From JAJTHB01 sp033763775 (GTDB taxonomy: Bacteria > Pseudomonadota > Alphaproteobacteria > Rickettsiales > SXRF01): DNA of 64,000 nt. Positions 50,863-58,651 of this stretch are shown piece by piece (within the stretch, counting starts at the first letter, position 1; every line of letters starts with the position of its first letter). Under the pieces are notes generated by a model that was not told the origin of the DNA, searched no databases, and saw only the letters and a list, made by a program, of their open reading frames with translations. The stretch lies in contig JANRJW010000014.1 of the NCBI GenBank assembly GCA_033763775.1, positions 124,001-188,000 of the forward strand, given 5' to 3'. The position numbers were made by a program, and so were the translations under genes.

Positions 50863-51733
50863 GGAGCATCTGCTGCTGCAGTTTCTCAAAAGCGCGCACT
50901 TCAATCTGGCGCACGCGCTCGCGCGAAATGCCGTAAGCCTGGCTTAAATCTTCCAGCGTGTCCGGTTCGTCTTTCAGACGGCGGCGCTTTAAAATATCGC
51001 GCTCACGCTCCGAAAGCGTCGCCAGCGCTTTTTGCAGCAGAATCTGCTTTTCAATCAGCTCCTCGCGCGCGCCAAGCACTTCTTCCTGATTCTCGCGCGC
51101 ATCAGCAAGAAACGCCATTTTCTCTTCATCGCTATCGGGCCCGGCGGCGCTGTTTAAATACACATCATTGCCGGTCATGCGGCTATCCATATCGCGCACA
51201 TCATCCACCGACACATCCAGCATTCGCGCCACATCGCGCGCCTGCTCGTCGGTCATACCGCGCTCGCCCACGCCAATTTTTTTCTTAAGTTTACGCAGGT
51301 TGAAAAAAAGCCTCTTCTGCGCGGCGCTAGAGCCAATCTTCACCATCGACCAGCTGCGCAAAATATATTCCTGAATCGCAGCGCGTATCCACCACATCGC
51401 ATAGGTCGAAAGCCTAAAGCCTTTCGCCGGCTCAAAGCGCTTCACCGCCTGCATCATACCGATATTGCCCTCGGCAATCAAATCCGCCATGGGAAGGCCA
51501 TAGCCGCGATATTTAAACGCGATCTTGGCGACAAGCCGCAAGTGGGAGGTCACCAGCTGGTGCGCGGCCTCAACATCCTGATGCTCCGCCCAGCGCTTCG
51601 CAAGCCTCTGCTCTTCTTCGGCAGAAAGCACCGGAAATTTGGCAATCTCCTGCAAGTATTTCCGAAGACCCTGCTCCGGCGAAATCAGCGCGGGCAGCTG
51701 CATGGTTTTGAGTGTCACGGCATTGGCAGTCAT
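50849..51733 (-). CDS. rpoH: RNA polymerase heat-shock sigma factor RpoH
   Basis: A 294-residue sigma-32 family protein. Region 2 contains HLRLVAKIAFKYRGYGLP and GFRLSTYAMWWIRAAIQEYI. The RpoH box QKRLFFNLRKLKKKIG identifies it as sigma-32 and not sigma-70. Region 4.2 ends with GISRERVRQIEVRAFEKL. It directs heat-shock transcription. The stop codon is supplied by a 9-base repeat array. The upstream region has a clear promoter and inverted repeats. Confidence 0.96.
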   Translation of the reverse strand: MTANAVTLKTMQLPALISPEQGLRKYLQEIAKFPVLSAEEEQRLAKRWAEHQDVEAAHQLVTSHLRLVAKIAFKYRGYGLPMADLIAEGNIGMMQAVKRFEPAKGFRLSTYAMWWIRAAIQEYILRSWSMVKIGSSAAQKRLFFNLRKLKKKIGVGERGMTDEQARDVARMLDVSVDDVRDMDSRMTGNDVYLNSAAGPDSDEEKMAFLADARENQEEVLGAREELIEKQILLQKALATLSERERDILKRRRLKDEPDTLEDLSQAYGISRERVRQIEVRAFEKLQQQMLPEVA

Positions 51734-51736
51734 ATG

Positions 51737-51804
51737 TCCTACCTTTTCGCTCGGCCATTTTCGCCGAGGAAGCGAATTATAGTGCGAAAAGGCGAGGATT
51801 GCAA
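51737..51804 (-). promoter_or_regulatory. rpoH promoter with inverted repeat linking spacer and ribosome-binding site
   Basis: On the minus strand TTGCAA (51804-51799), 17 bases and TATAAT (51781-51776) form a good sigma-70 promoter, giving a leader of about 40 bases. The leader holds a hairpin CTCGGC-gaaaatg-GCCGAG (51750-51768) just before AAGGTAGGA (51737-51745). The 14 bases GCGAAAAGGTAGGA around this ribosome-binding site are almost exactly complementary to TCCTCGCCTTTTCGC in the promoter spacer (51784-51798). Confidence 0.55.
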
Positions 51805-51829
51805 GTCAGGCAGGGTAACTTGCCTGAAT

Positions 51830-52246
51830 TTAGGCTATTTTTTGCCCATTCACCGTGAATCTAACTGAGATATTGCCCCGCGTGGCTTTGGAATAGGGGC
51901 AGAACTGATGCGCATCCGCCACTAGTTTCTCCGCTGCTTTCTGCTCCATCTGCGGCAGCTTGACATGCATCTGCACGCTGATGAAAAACCCGCCTTCGTC
52001 CTGATTTAAGTTCACTTCATTCTCAATCGCAAGCTCACCCATCGCAAGCTTCTGCTGGCCAGCGAGATAGGCCATCGCACCGCCAAAACACGCGGCATAA
52101 CCGCAGGCAAAAAGCTGTTCGGGGTTGGTGCCGGGCTTGTCGCTGCCAGGGCGGGCAAAATCAACGACTAAGCGTTTATCATCCGTCTCAGCGTGACCTT
52201 CACGCCCGCCTGTTGAGGTTGCACGTGCGGTGTAGAGTGTTTTCAT
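51830..52246 (-). CDS. Organic hydroperoxide resistance protein (Ohr/OsmC family)
   Basis: A 138-residue thiol peroxidase. The catalytic pair is in NPEQLFACGYAACF and DAHQFCPYSKATRGN, and VNLNQDEGGFFISV fits the Ohr subgroup. It reduces organic peroxides using lipoylated dihydrolipoamide dehydrogenase systems in several bacteria, so its place nine bases after lpd is biologically sensible. No ohrR regulator gene is visible nearby. Confidence 0.9.
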   Translation of the reverse strand: MKTLYTARATSTGGREGHAETDDKRLVVDFARPGSDKPGTNPEQLFACGYAACFGGAMAYLAGQQKLAMGELAIENEVNLNQDEGGFFISVQMHVKLPQMEQKAAEKLVADAHQFCPYSKATRGNISVRFTVNGQKIA

Positions 52247-52255
52247 GTGATTCTC

Positions 52256-53644
52256 CTATACGTGAATGGCACGGCCAAGGGCAGCAAGGCCGGCTTCTTT
52301 CATTGCTTCACTAAGCGTCGGGTGGGCGTGGCAGGTGCGCGCCAGATCTTCGCTGCTTCCACCAAATTCCATGATCAGGCAGGCTTCGTGAATCAGCGTA
52401 CCAGCATCGGGGCCGATGATGTGGCAGCCAAGCAGCCGGTCAGTCTTCGCGTCTGCCAGCACCTTCACAAACCCGTCCGTCTCGCCCACGGATTTACCGC
52501 GGCTATTGGCCATGAAGGGGAACTTGCCGACCTTGTACTGGACGCCGGCCACCTTCAGCTCTTCTTCCGTCTTGCCAACATTCGCCACTTCCGGCCAGGT
52601 ATAGACCACGCCGGGAACGAGGTTGTAATCGATATGCGGTTTCTGCCCCGCCATCATCTCCACCGCGCACACGCCGTCTTCTTCTGCCTTGTGCGCCAGC
52701 ATGGGGCCGTGAATCACGTCGCCGATCGCGTAAACGCCCTTCACATTCGTTTCAAAATGATGATCCACCGCGATGCGCCCGCGCTCATCCATTTTCACGC
52801 CAAGCTTATCAAGACCAAGCCCATCGGTATAAGGTTTGCGGCCAATTGACACGAGCACGACATCGGCCTCTAACTTTTCAGCCGCGCCGCCTTTGGCGGG
52901 TTCTACGTTAAGCACCACGCCTTTGCCCTTGCTATCCGCGCCGGTTACTTTCATGCCGAGCTTGAAGCTGATACCCTGCTTTTCCAGCGTGCGCTGGAAT
53001 TGTTTGGCCACTTCCGCATCCATGTAGCCGCCGATTTTATCGAGATACTCGATGACGGTCACTTTCGCGCCCAGCCTGCTCCACACACTGCCCATCTCAA
53101 GGCCGATCACGCCGCCGCCAATCACCGCCAGGTGGCCAGGCACTTTATCGAGCGTCAGCGCACCGGTGGAAGAGACGATCTTTTTCTCGTCAATTTCGAC
53201 GCCAGGAAGGCGCATCACATCCGAGCCGGTGGCAATCAGAATGCGCTTAGTTTTGAGCAGCTCCTTGCCATCCACCAGCACTTCGCTGGCTGACTTCACA
53301 CTGCCGCGCCCCTTCACATAGGTCACCTTATTTTTCTTGAACAGGAACTCGATGCCCTTGGTGAGCTCGACAACCTTTTTGTCCTTATCCGCCATCATCG
53401 CAGGTAAATCGAGCGACACATCACCCTTAATGCCGATGCTGGAAAAATGATGCTTGGCATCGTGGAATTTGTGCGACGAATGAAGGAGCGCCTTGGAAGG
53501 AATACAGCCGACATTGAGGCACGTGCCGCCAAGACTTCCGCGCATTTCCACACACGCCACATTCATGCCCAGCTGCGCCGCGCGAATCGCTGCCACATAA
53601 CCACCCGGCCCACCACCAATGATGACTAAATCGTATTCTGACAT
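52256..53644 (-). CDS. lpdA: Dihydrolipoyl dehydrogenase (E3)
   Basis: A 462-residue flavoprotein that reoxidises dihydrolipoamide of the 2-oxoglutarate dehydrogenase complex. GGGPGGYVAAIRAAQLG binds FAD, GGTCLNVGCIPSKALL is the redox disulfide, and AVIGGGVIGLEMGSVW binds NAD. The C-terminal TCHAHPTLSEAMKEA holds the catalytic His-Glu. It follows sucB across a short palindromic spacer. Confidence 0.96.
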   Translation of the reverse strand: MSEYDLVIIGGGPGGYVAAIRAAQLGMNVACVEMRGSLGGTCLNVGCIPSKALLHSSHKFHDAKHHFSSIGIKGDVSLDLPAMMADKDKKVVELTKGIEFLFKKNKVTYVKGRGSVKSASEVLVDGKELLKTKRILIATGSDVMRLPGVEIDEKKIVSSTGALTLDKVPGHLAVIGGGVIGLEMGSVWSRLGAKVTVIEYLDKIGGYMDAEVAKQFQRTLEKQGISFKLGMKVTGADSKGKGVVLNVEPAKGGAAEKLEADVVLVSIGRKPYTDGLGLDKLGVKMDERGRIAVDHHFETNVKGVYAIGDVIHGPMLAHKAEEDGVCAVEMMAGQKPHIDYNLVPGVVYTWPEVANVGKTEEELKVAGVQYKVGKFPFMANSRGKSVGETDGFVKVLADAKTDRLLGCHIIGPDAGTLIHEACLIMEFGGSSEDLARTCHAHPTLSEAMKEAGLAALGRAIHV

Positions 53645-53661
53645 ATTTTTTTCCTTTTTTT

Positions 53662-53723
53662 ATCATCCCTGCGAAAGCAGGGATCCTGTAGCATATTCAG
53701 GATTCCCTCTTTCGCGGGAATGA
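53662..53723. repeat. gtcatccc-type palindromic repeat between sucB and lpdA
   Basis: ATCATCCCTGCGAAAGCAGG with GATCCTG on the left and CAGGATTCCCTCTTTCGCGG with GAATGA on the right; the same two-hairpin plan as at 12172. Confidence 0.85.
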
Positions 53724-53730
53724 ATGCAAA

Positions 53731-54903
53731 CTAAAGCCCCAGCAATAATCTCCGCGGATCTTCCATCGCTTCTTTCACGCGCACGAGGAAGGTGACCGAT
53801 TCCTTGCCATCAATGATGCGGTGATCGTAGGAAAGCGCGACATACATCATCGGGCGGATCACCACCTGGCCTTTCAGGGCAATGGGGCGCTCTTCGATTT
53901 TATGTAGGCCGAGAATGCCTGATTGCGGCGGGTTCACGATGGGCGTTGCCATCAGCGAACCATAGACGCCGCCATTGGTGATGGTGAAAGTGCCGCCCTG
54001 CAGGTCGGTCATGGCGAGCGAGCCTTCGCGGGCTTTTTTCGCGAGACGGCCAATTTCTTTTTCCACGCCATCAATCGAAAGCTGGTCAGCATCACGAATC
54101 ACCGGCACCACAAGCCCCTGATCGGTGCCCACAGCCATGCCGATATCGTAATAGTTTTTGTAGATGATTTCATCGCCATCGATCTGCGCGTTCACGGCGG
54201 GGATTTCCTTCAGCGCGTTAATCGCCGCTTTCACGAAGAAGCCCATAAAACCAAGCTTCACGCCGTGTTTTTTCTCAAACACATCTTTGTATTCGTTACG
54301 CAGCGCCATGACGTTGGTCATGTCGATTTCATTGAAGGTGGTGAGAATCGCCGCGGTGTTCTGCGACTCTTTCAGGCGGCGCGCGATGGTCTGGCGCAGC
54401 TTGGTCATCTTCACGCGCTCTTCGCGAGGAGCGGATGACGGATGACGAATGACGGATGACGAAGAAGAAGCTTCCAGCACATCACCCTTTGTAATTCTAC
54501 CATCTTTGCCAGAGCCGGACTCTGGGCGAATGCCGGTTTCATCCATCATCTTGCGGGCGGCGGGGCCAGCTTGCGGCGCGGCAGAAGCCGCTGCAGGAGC
54601 AGGGGCTGCAGCCGCAGGAGCGGCCGCTTTGGGCGCAGCAGCCGGAGCCGATTTCGCACCCGCAGCACCAACCTCGATCAGGCCGAGCAACGCGCCAACT
54701 TCCACGCTTTTACCAGCATCCACCTTAATATCTTTCAGCATACCGGCAGCGGGCGCGTTGACCTCGAGCGTCACTTTATCGGTTTCCAGCTCGCACACCG
54801 GCTCATCGGCCGCCACTGCGTCACCCACTTTTTTAAACCATTTGGACACCGTTGCTTCCGAAACGGATTCACCAAGCGAAGGTACTAAAATTTCACCGGC
54901 CAT
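53731..54903 (-). CDS. sucB: Dihydrolipoyllysine succinyltransferase (E2) with heptad-repeat linker
   Basis: A 390-residue core subunit of 2-oxoglutarate dehydrogenase. The lipoyl domain is 1-76 (ELETDKVTLEVNAP holds the lipoylated Lys), followed by an Ala/Pro linker and an E3-binding domain (AARKMMDETGIRPESGSGKD, about 115-145). The catalytic domain runs from about 160 and ends with LSYDHRIIDGKESVTFLV (catalytic His and Asp). Residues about 147-159 (SSSSVIRHPSSAP) come from a heptad repeat in the linker, where an insertion should be tolerated. The lpdA gene follows. Confidence 0.95.
   Translation of the reverse strand: MAGEILVPSLGESVSEATVSKWFKKVGDAVAADEPVCELETDKVTLEVNAPAAGMLKDIKVDAGKSVEVGALLGLIEVGAAGAKSAPAAAPKAAAPAAAAPAPAAASAAPQAGPAARKMMDETGIRPESGSGKDGRITKGDVLEASSSSSVIRHPSSAPREERVKMTKLRQTIARRLKESQNTAAILTTFNEIDMTNVMALRNEYKDVFEKKHGVKLGFMGFFVKAAINALKEIPAVNAQIDGDEIIYKNYYDIGMAVGTDQGLVVPVIRDADQLSIDGVEKEIGRLAKKAREGSLAMTDLQGGTFTITNGGVYGSLMATPIVNPPQSGILGLHKIEERPIALKGQVVIRPMMYVALSYDHRIIDGKESVTFLVRVKEAMEDPRRLLLGL
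54433..54461. repeat. Heptad repeat inside sucB
   Basis: Four tandem 7-base units, GGATGAC, GGATGAC, GAATGAC, GGATGAC, read in frame in the linker between the E3-binding and catalytic domains. Only one arm is present, unlike the inverted arrays in sucA and hemW. Confidence 0.85.
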
Positions 54904-54920
54904 ATTATTTCTCCTTATTT

Positions 54921-55005
54921 GTCATCCCCGCCTTGCGCGGGGATCTAGAGCAATCGGCGTGGTTTGTGATTGTTGCTCTGGATTCCGGGTGGTGCCCGGG
55001 ATGAC
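54921..55005. repeat. gtcatcccc-type palindromic repeat upstream of sucB
   Basis: GTCATCCCCGCCTTGCGCGG with GGATCTAGAG on the left, CTCTGGATTCCGGGTGGTGC with CCGGGATGAC on the right; same plan as at 12172. It occupies most of the spacer before sucB. Confidence 0.85.
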
Positions 55006-55084
55006 GGTTAAATTAACGGCAGAGTTTTATCGCCGCACTGCCCCTAAGTAAAGTGGCATTCCTGCAACTCTTTGCGCTTGTTTG

Positions 55085-56011
55085 CTAGGCTTTTTCTGCA
55101 ACAAACGCAACCAGCCTGTAATTAGGATCGGGGTGGCGAGTGGCGAGTAGCTGCGACCTGATAATGCGGTAGCCAGAGGCTGCAAGTAGCGATGGATAAT
55201 TGTGAATAAACATGTGGTTACGATAAACCACGCTCTCTTTTTCTGCGCCACTGAAAGAATAAGGTTGCTGTGTTTCCCATGATATGCCGCATTGCTCAAT
55301 GCCCACAATATAACGGCAGCCTGCCTGCTGCGCTGCGGTATAAAGCCGCACGTTGAAATCGACCGGAAGCAGGTTGAGCGTGCGCGCATGCAAAAGGATG
55401 CTTTGAGGCTGCGAGGCGGGTTTTAAGCAATCAAAAATATCAGCGGTCTGGATGCTGAGGTTGGGGAGCGAGAAGTGCTTATCATTGTACCACTTGGTGA
55501 GGCTCGAGCGATCAAGGCCGATAAAGCGGCGCGATGGGAATTTTTTTGCCAGCTCGGCATCAATATGCGCATAGGAAACGCCAAAATTAATAGCGTGCGT
55601 GAGCTCGGGAAATGTTTCCAGCAGATCGCTGACCGAATTAATCAGCCACTCATACACCACGCCCGATTCCGTACGCTGCTGATCGAGATACCCACGCTGC
55701 AGCTGCTCGTGATAATGCGCCAGAACTTCCAGCTCACGAAGCTCGCTCTCATAACCAAAGCCGGAATCAAACGCCAGCGGATTGGCACCCCCCATGCGTT
55801 TACGCTGAACCTGCTCGCGCGTCTGCTGGTATGCCTGAGTGGTGTTTTCCACGGCCTTGATCGCTCTTGCACTCAGCCTGAGCGCCTGCAGCGCAAACGG
55901 CACATGCACCATGAACCGGGCAATTCCCTGCCTTATCCAGTGGTGTATCCAGCCATAGGCCGATGGTTGATAGTGAAGGTGATTGTAGGCTGAATCCTGC
56001 GGCGTTGGCAT
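55085..56011 (-). CDS. Methyltransferase-like protein of unknown substrate
   Basis: A 308-residue protein. The middle part, HAINFGVSYAHIDAELAKKF then RRFIGLDRSSLTKW, has the spacing of a Rossmann methyltransferase motif I and an acidic strand-2 end. LSIQTADIFDCL and QSILLHARTLNLLP could be motifs II and III. The N-terminal 100 residues are helical and perhaps partly membrane-associated. The substrate cannot be guessed. It lies between sucB and mtgA, so it is in the suc cluster by position only. Confidence 0.55.
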   Translation of the reverse strand: MPTPQDSAYNHLHYQPSAYGWIHHWIRQGIARFMVHVPFALQALRLSARAIKAVENTTQAYQQTREQVQRKRMGGANPLAFDSGFGYESELRELEVLAHYHEQLQRGYLDQQRTESGVVYEWLINSVSDLLETFPELTHAINFGVSYAHIDAELAKKFPSRRFIGLDRSSLTKWYNDKHFSLPNLSIQTADIFDCLKPASQPQSILLHARTLNLLPVDFNVRLYTAAQQAGCRYIVGIEQCGISWETQQPYSFSGAEKESVVYRNHMFIHNYPSLLAASGYRIIRSQLLATRHPDPNYRLVAFVAEKA

Positions 56012-56048
56012 GGTTTGCTCCTGATATGATGCTGGCTATGTTTCACAT

Positions 56049-56720
56049 TTATTTCAAACATGCAACCTCCGGCGCCTGCATCAGTGCGCGGCGGGTAATG
56101 CTCGCCGCCTTCAGCGCCACACCCGCGCTTGGTCGCCCGGCCACGCGCCGCTCGGGATTAGGAAGGCTGGCCGCCAGCAGCGAGGCCTGCGCAAGATTCA
56201 AGTTTTTAGCAGTGGTTTTGAAATGATGCTGCGCTGCCGCCTGCGCGCCATACACACCCGGCGCCCATTCGGCAACGTTCAGGTAAATCTCTAAAATACG
56301 CCCCTTGCTCATCACCAGCTCCAGCCACAAGGCGAGCGGTGCCTCCAGCGCTTTACGAAGCCACGAGCGATCATGCCACAAAAAGAGGTTTTTCGCCGTT
56401 TGCTGGGTGATGGTGGACGCGCCGCCAAACCGCTTGCCATCCGCCGCCTTATCCAGCGATTTTTCAATCGCACGGAAATCAAAGCCAAAATGGTCGCAGT
56501 AGGCTGAATCCTCAGCTACCAGCACCGCCTTTATCAGATTGGGTGAGATCTCCTCCAGCGCCACCCATGTGCGCTTGGGCATTGTGAATGTCGCCAGATC
56601 ATAAAGCATGAGCGTTGAAGGCGGCGGCACGATGATGTAAGCCAGCGCGAGCACATACGGCGCAAGCAGCACATAAAGAAGCCAGCGAAGCAGGCGGTAT
56701 TTGAATAAGCGGCGGAGCAT
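56049..56720 (-). CDS. mtgA: Monofunctional peptidoglycan glycosyltransferase
   Basis: A 223-residue GT51 enzyme polymerising lipid II. An N-terminal membrane anchor is followed by VLVAEDSAYCDHFGFDF (catalytic Glu), RFGGASTITQQTAKNLFLW and KGRILEIYLNVAEWAPGVYG, all family motifs. There is no transpeptidase domain, as expected for MtgA. Confidence 0.95.
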   Translation of the reverse strand: MLRRLFKYRLLRWLLYVLLAPYVLALAYIIVPPPSTLMLYDLATFTMPKRTWVALEEISPNLIKAVLVAEDSAYCDHFGFDFRAIEKSLDKAADGKRFGGASTITQQTAKNLFLWHDRSWLRKALEAPLALWLELVMSKGRILEIYLNVAEWAPGVYGAQAAAQHHFKTTAKNLNLAQASLLAASLPNPERRVAGRPSAGVALKAASITRRALMQAPEVACLK

Positions 56721-56740
56721 TTGGGAGTTATATTGTTTTT

Positions 56741-56797
56741 GTCATTCCCGCGCCAGTCCTCCGAAGCTTTAGCGAAGGGGGAAAAGCGGGAATCCAG
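56741..56797. repeat. gtcattcccgc palindrome interrupted by the 26-base element (copy 2)
   Basis: GTCATTCCCGC ... GCGGGAATCCAG would form a simple hairpin as at 61574, but its loop contains TCCTCC-GAA-GCT-TT-AGC-GAA-GGGGGA (56757-56782). This is the same architecture as the element inserted in the broken tRNA at 300-325. Confidence 0.85.
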
Positions 56798-56799
56798 CT

Positions 56800-56927
56800 T
56801 TCTCCCTCTCCCCAACGGGGAGAGGGCAGGGGTGAGGGGGTATTTTATGAAGAGACTAACCCCATTACATTTTTTTCGAGACTCTCCGCCCCCTCATCCT
56901 AACCTTCTCCCCGCTGGGGAGAAGGGA
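56800..56927. repeat. ggagaggg-type palindromic repeat pair
   Basis: CTCCCTCTCCCCAACGGGGA with GAGGGCAGGGGTGAGG on the left, and CCCCCTCATCCTAACCTTCT with CCCCGCTGGGGAGAAGGG on the right. The halves are inverted about an AT-rich centre. It fills the spacer between the M48 peptidase gene and mtgA. Confidence 0.85.
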
Positions 56928-56932
56928 CAAAC

Positions 56933-57868
56933 CTATCCCCGCGTCACGCCGCTTGGCCAATCATAATGATGGGGGAAAAGTTTGCGGTGCTGCTCCTCAA
57001 GACGTTTAGCTAGCAACTGCTCAACATGCGAGCGGCCTTCGGGACTTGAAATTATTTGGGACAGCCTATCTGCTTCTGCCATGCGCTCACTTAGACTTGG
57101 ATAAGCTTTGGTTTCTATATCTGGATTAAATTTAAGCGCTTTGCGTTTGATTAAGCGCATCCAGAAGCTATCTTCCGGTAATTTTTCAATCTCTGCCTTT
57201 TGAGACGCCACAATTTTTTCTAAGCCCGTTTTGAGTGCCTGCGGCTCACCGGATAATAAAATACCAGCAGCATCGGCGAAGCGTTCAGAGCCCTGCGTTC
57301 TTCTGTTAAAAAGCTCAAATCCGCGGCGAATATGAGCATCTCCCCTGAGCTGATGACCAATCTCGTGACCAATCACCGCTTTGAGTTCAGCAGGAGATAA
57401 TGAATTAAAATGCTCCGCAGGCACTATAATTGTTTTGATTCCATTTATTTTGGGAGAATGAAAGGCCACTTCATTCATCTTCATCCATGCGCCAAACTTA
57501 TTTTTGGCCATTTCTTCGGTCACCTGCGAATTGGGGGCGATAAAAACGTGAAGCTTGTTTCTCTGAAAGCGCCTCGCCAAAGGATGCCCCAGCATTTCAT
57601 CAATGGCTTTTCCTACTTCTGCAATTTTAGGGTCAGGATGATCAGCGCGGATTCTGATATGCGCGCTATCTCTTTCCAGGATGTTAAATATTGCGCCCTG
57701 ACCTTTTACGAATCCTTTGGGAAATTCTCTGATAAAATCAGGCGCACCTTTGAGCGCCTTCACTAATTTTTCTGGCGCTCTTGTTTCTTCCAGGCTGCGG
57801 CCAATTGAAGCCGCCGCCTTGGCTGCAATCCTCACCCCTCCCTCTAGTATTTTATTTATATCAGTCAC
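56933..57868 (-). CDS. M48-like metallopeptidase, soluble
   Basis: A 311-residue protein with the zinc motif VIGHEIGHQLRGD (His168, Glu169, His172) and a likely third ligand Glu195 in SERFADAAGIL, as in M48 (HtpX/Ste24-like) peptidases. There is no signal peptide or membrane segment, unlike HtpX, so it seems cytosolic or exported by another route. The C-terminus is charged and helical. It lies between the duplicated sucA tail and a block of repeats, so it may be part of an accessory insertion. Confidence 0.78.
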   Translation of the reverse strand: MTDINKILEGGVRIAAKAAASIGRSLEETRAPEKLVKALKGAPDFIREFPKGFVKGQGAIFNILERDSAHIRIRADHPDPKIAEVGKAIDEMLGHPLARRFQRNKLHVFIAPNSQVTEEMAKNKFGAWMKMNEVAFHSPKINGIKTIIVPAEHFNSLSPAELKAVIGHEIGHQLRGDAHIRRGFELFNRRTQGSERFADAAGILLSGEPQALKTGLEKIVASQKAEIEKLPEDSFWMRLIKRKALKFNPDIETKAYPSLSERMAEADRLSQIISSPEGRSHVEQLLAKRLEEQHRKLFPHHYDWPSGVTRG

Positions 57869-57934
57869 TTAGTCACTCTCCGCCACATTATTATAACAAA
57901 ATGTGCGGCGGATGGTATTAAGATTCAGTGACAA

Positions 57935-58000
57935 TTAACCAAGCAACCGCTTCCTCTTTGCTGCAGGTTCGGAAAAGCTGAGCCCTTCATCCACAAACAT
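57935..58000 (-). pseudogene. Detached second copy of the sucA 3' end
   Basis: On the minus strand, ATG at 58000 begins MFVDEGLSFSEPAAKRKRLL-G-stop. The end of SucA is VDEALSFAQPEAKKKRLL-G-stop. Fourteen of 19 aligned residues are identical. The DNA aligns without gaps to 58648-58711 with roughly 49 of 64 bases matching. Differences are largely synonymous or conservative, so this was real coding sequence, not chance. It starts immediately after the hicB stop codon (one base between) and has the sucA-like stop. It looks like the displaced end of a sucA gene. Confidence 0.85.
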
Positions 58001-58001
58001 T

Positions 58002-58424
58002 TTACGTCAACCTCACTTCCAGTTTCCGCCCAAGCGATTTGGCAGCGGCGGCGAGCTGGGAAAGGACGGAGGCATGATCAGGTGCAAACATGCGGTCGAT
58101 CTGTTTTTGATTCACGCCCATCGCGCGCGCGAGGTCTGCTTTGCGTTTACCTTGTTTATGCATTTCAATAAATAGTGAAACTTTCGCAGCCAGAAGCGGC
58201 GATAACACCACATAATCATTACCGCGACGACAGCTTTTAGGCTCCGGAACCTCCTCGCCATCCGCCAGTGCCGAAGCTACCATAGCCTCAACCATCTGCT
58301 CGGCCTCAATCATGACAGCGTCTTTTGTTGCAGCACTACATGCACCTTGAAAGCGGCCATTCTTATGGCCAAGCGTCGCCACATATTCGCCGTCTATTTT
58401 TTCAACCGTAATCGGATAGCGCAT
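58002..58424 (-). CDS. hicB: HicB-family antitoxin with C-terminal HTH domain (cassette 1)
   Basis: A 140-residue antitoxin. The N-terminal degraded RNase H-like domain (MRYPITVEKIDGEYVATLGH) blocks HicA, and the C-terminal XRE-type HTH (RKADLARAMGVNQKQIDRMF) binds the operator. The start overlaps the hicA stop by one base. The stop lies two bases from the detached sucA tail. It probably represses its own promoter through the palindrome at 58629-58642. Confidence 0.92.
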   Translation of the reverse strand: MRYPITVEKIDGEYVATLGHKNGRFQGACSAATKDAVMIEAEQMVEAMVASALADGEEVPEPKSCRRGNDYVVLSPLLAAKVSLFIEMHKQGKRKADLARAMGVNQKQIDRMFAPDHASVLSQLAAAAKSLGRKLEVRLT

Positions 58425-58609
58425 TATTTCATTCCTAATTGTTTCTTGATGGCGTGAACTAAGCCTTTGCCTATTTCTTTATTACCATGAAATGGCATCA
58501 CCGTTTTCTTATCCCAAAAATAAATCGTAATATGGCCGCCTTTGCCGCGAGATTCATCGAATGTACAGCCATGGTCTTTGAGCCATTTTCTGAATTCGCT
58601 GTAGCGCAC
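58424..58609 (-). CDS. hicA: HicA-family mRNA interferase toxin (cassette 1)
   Basis: A 61-residue double-stranded-RNA-binding-fold toxin: FRKWLKDHGCTFDESRGKGG-H carries the active-site His, followed by ITIYFWDKKTVMPFHG. HicA cleaves mRNA and tmRNA. The start codon is GTG at 58609, only about seven bases after the predicted transcription start, so the message would be almost leaderless. It lies 38 bases from the sucA stop. Confidence 0.9.
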   Translation of the reverse strand: MRYSEFRKWLKDHGCTFDESRGKGGHITIYFWDKKTVMPFHGNKEIGKGLVHAIKKQLGMK

Positions 58610-58622
58610 GATTTATGCCCCA

Positions 58623-58651
58623 ATAATACGACAGATATGTCGCATTGTCAA
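58623..58651 (-). promoter_or_regulatory. hicAB cassette 1 promoter and operator overlapping the sucA stop
   Basis: Minus-strand TTGACA (58651-58646), exactly 17 bases, TATTAT (58628-58623): a near-consensus sigma-70 promoter. The spacer contains the perfect palindrome CGACA-TATC-TGTCG core (58629-58642), a fitting HicB operator. The -35 hexamer includes the sucA TGA stop codon (58650-58648). Confidence 0.75.
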
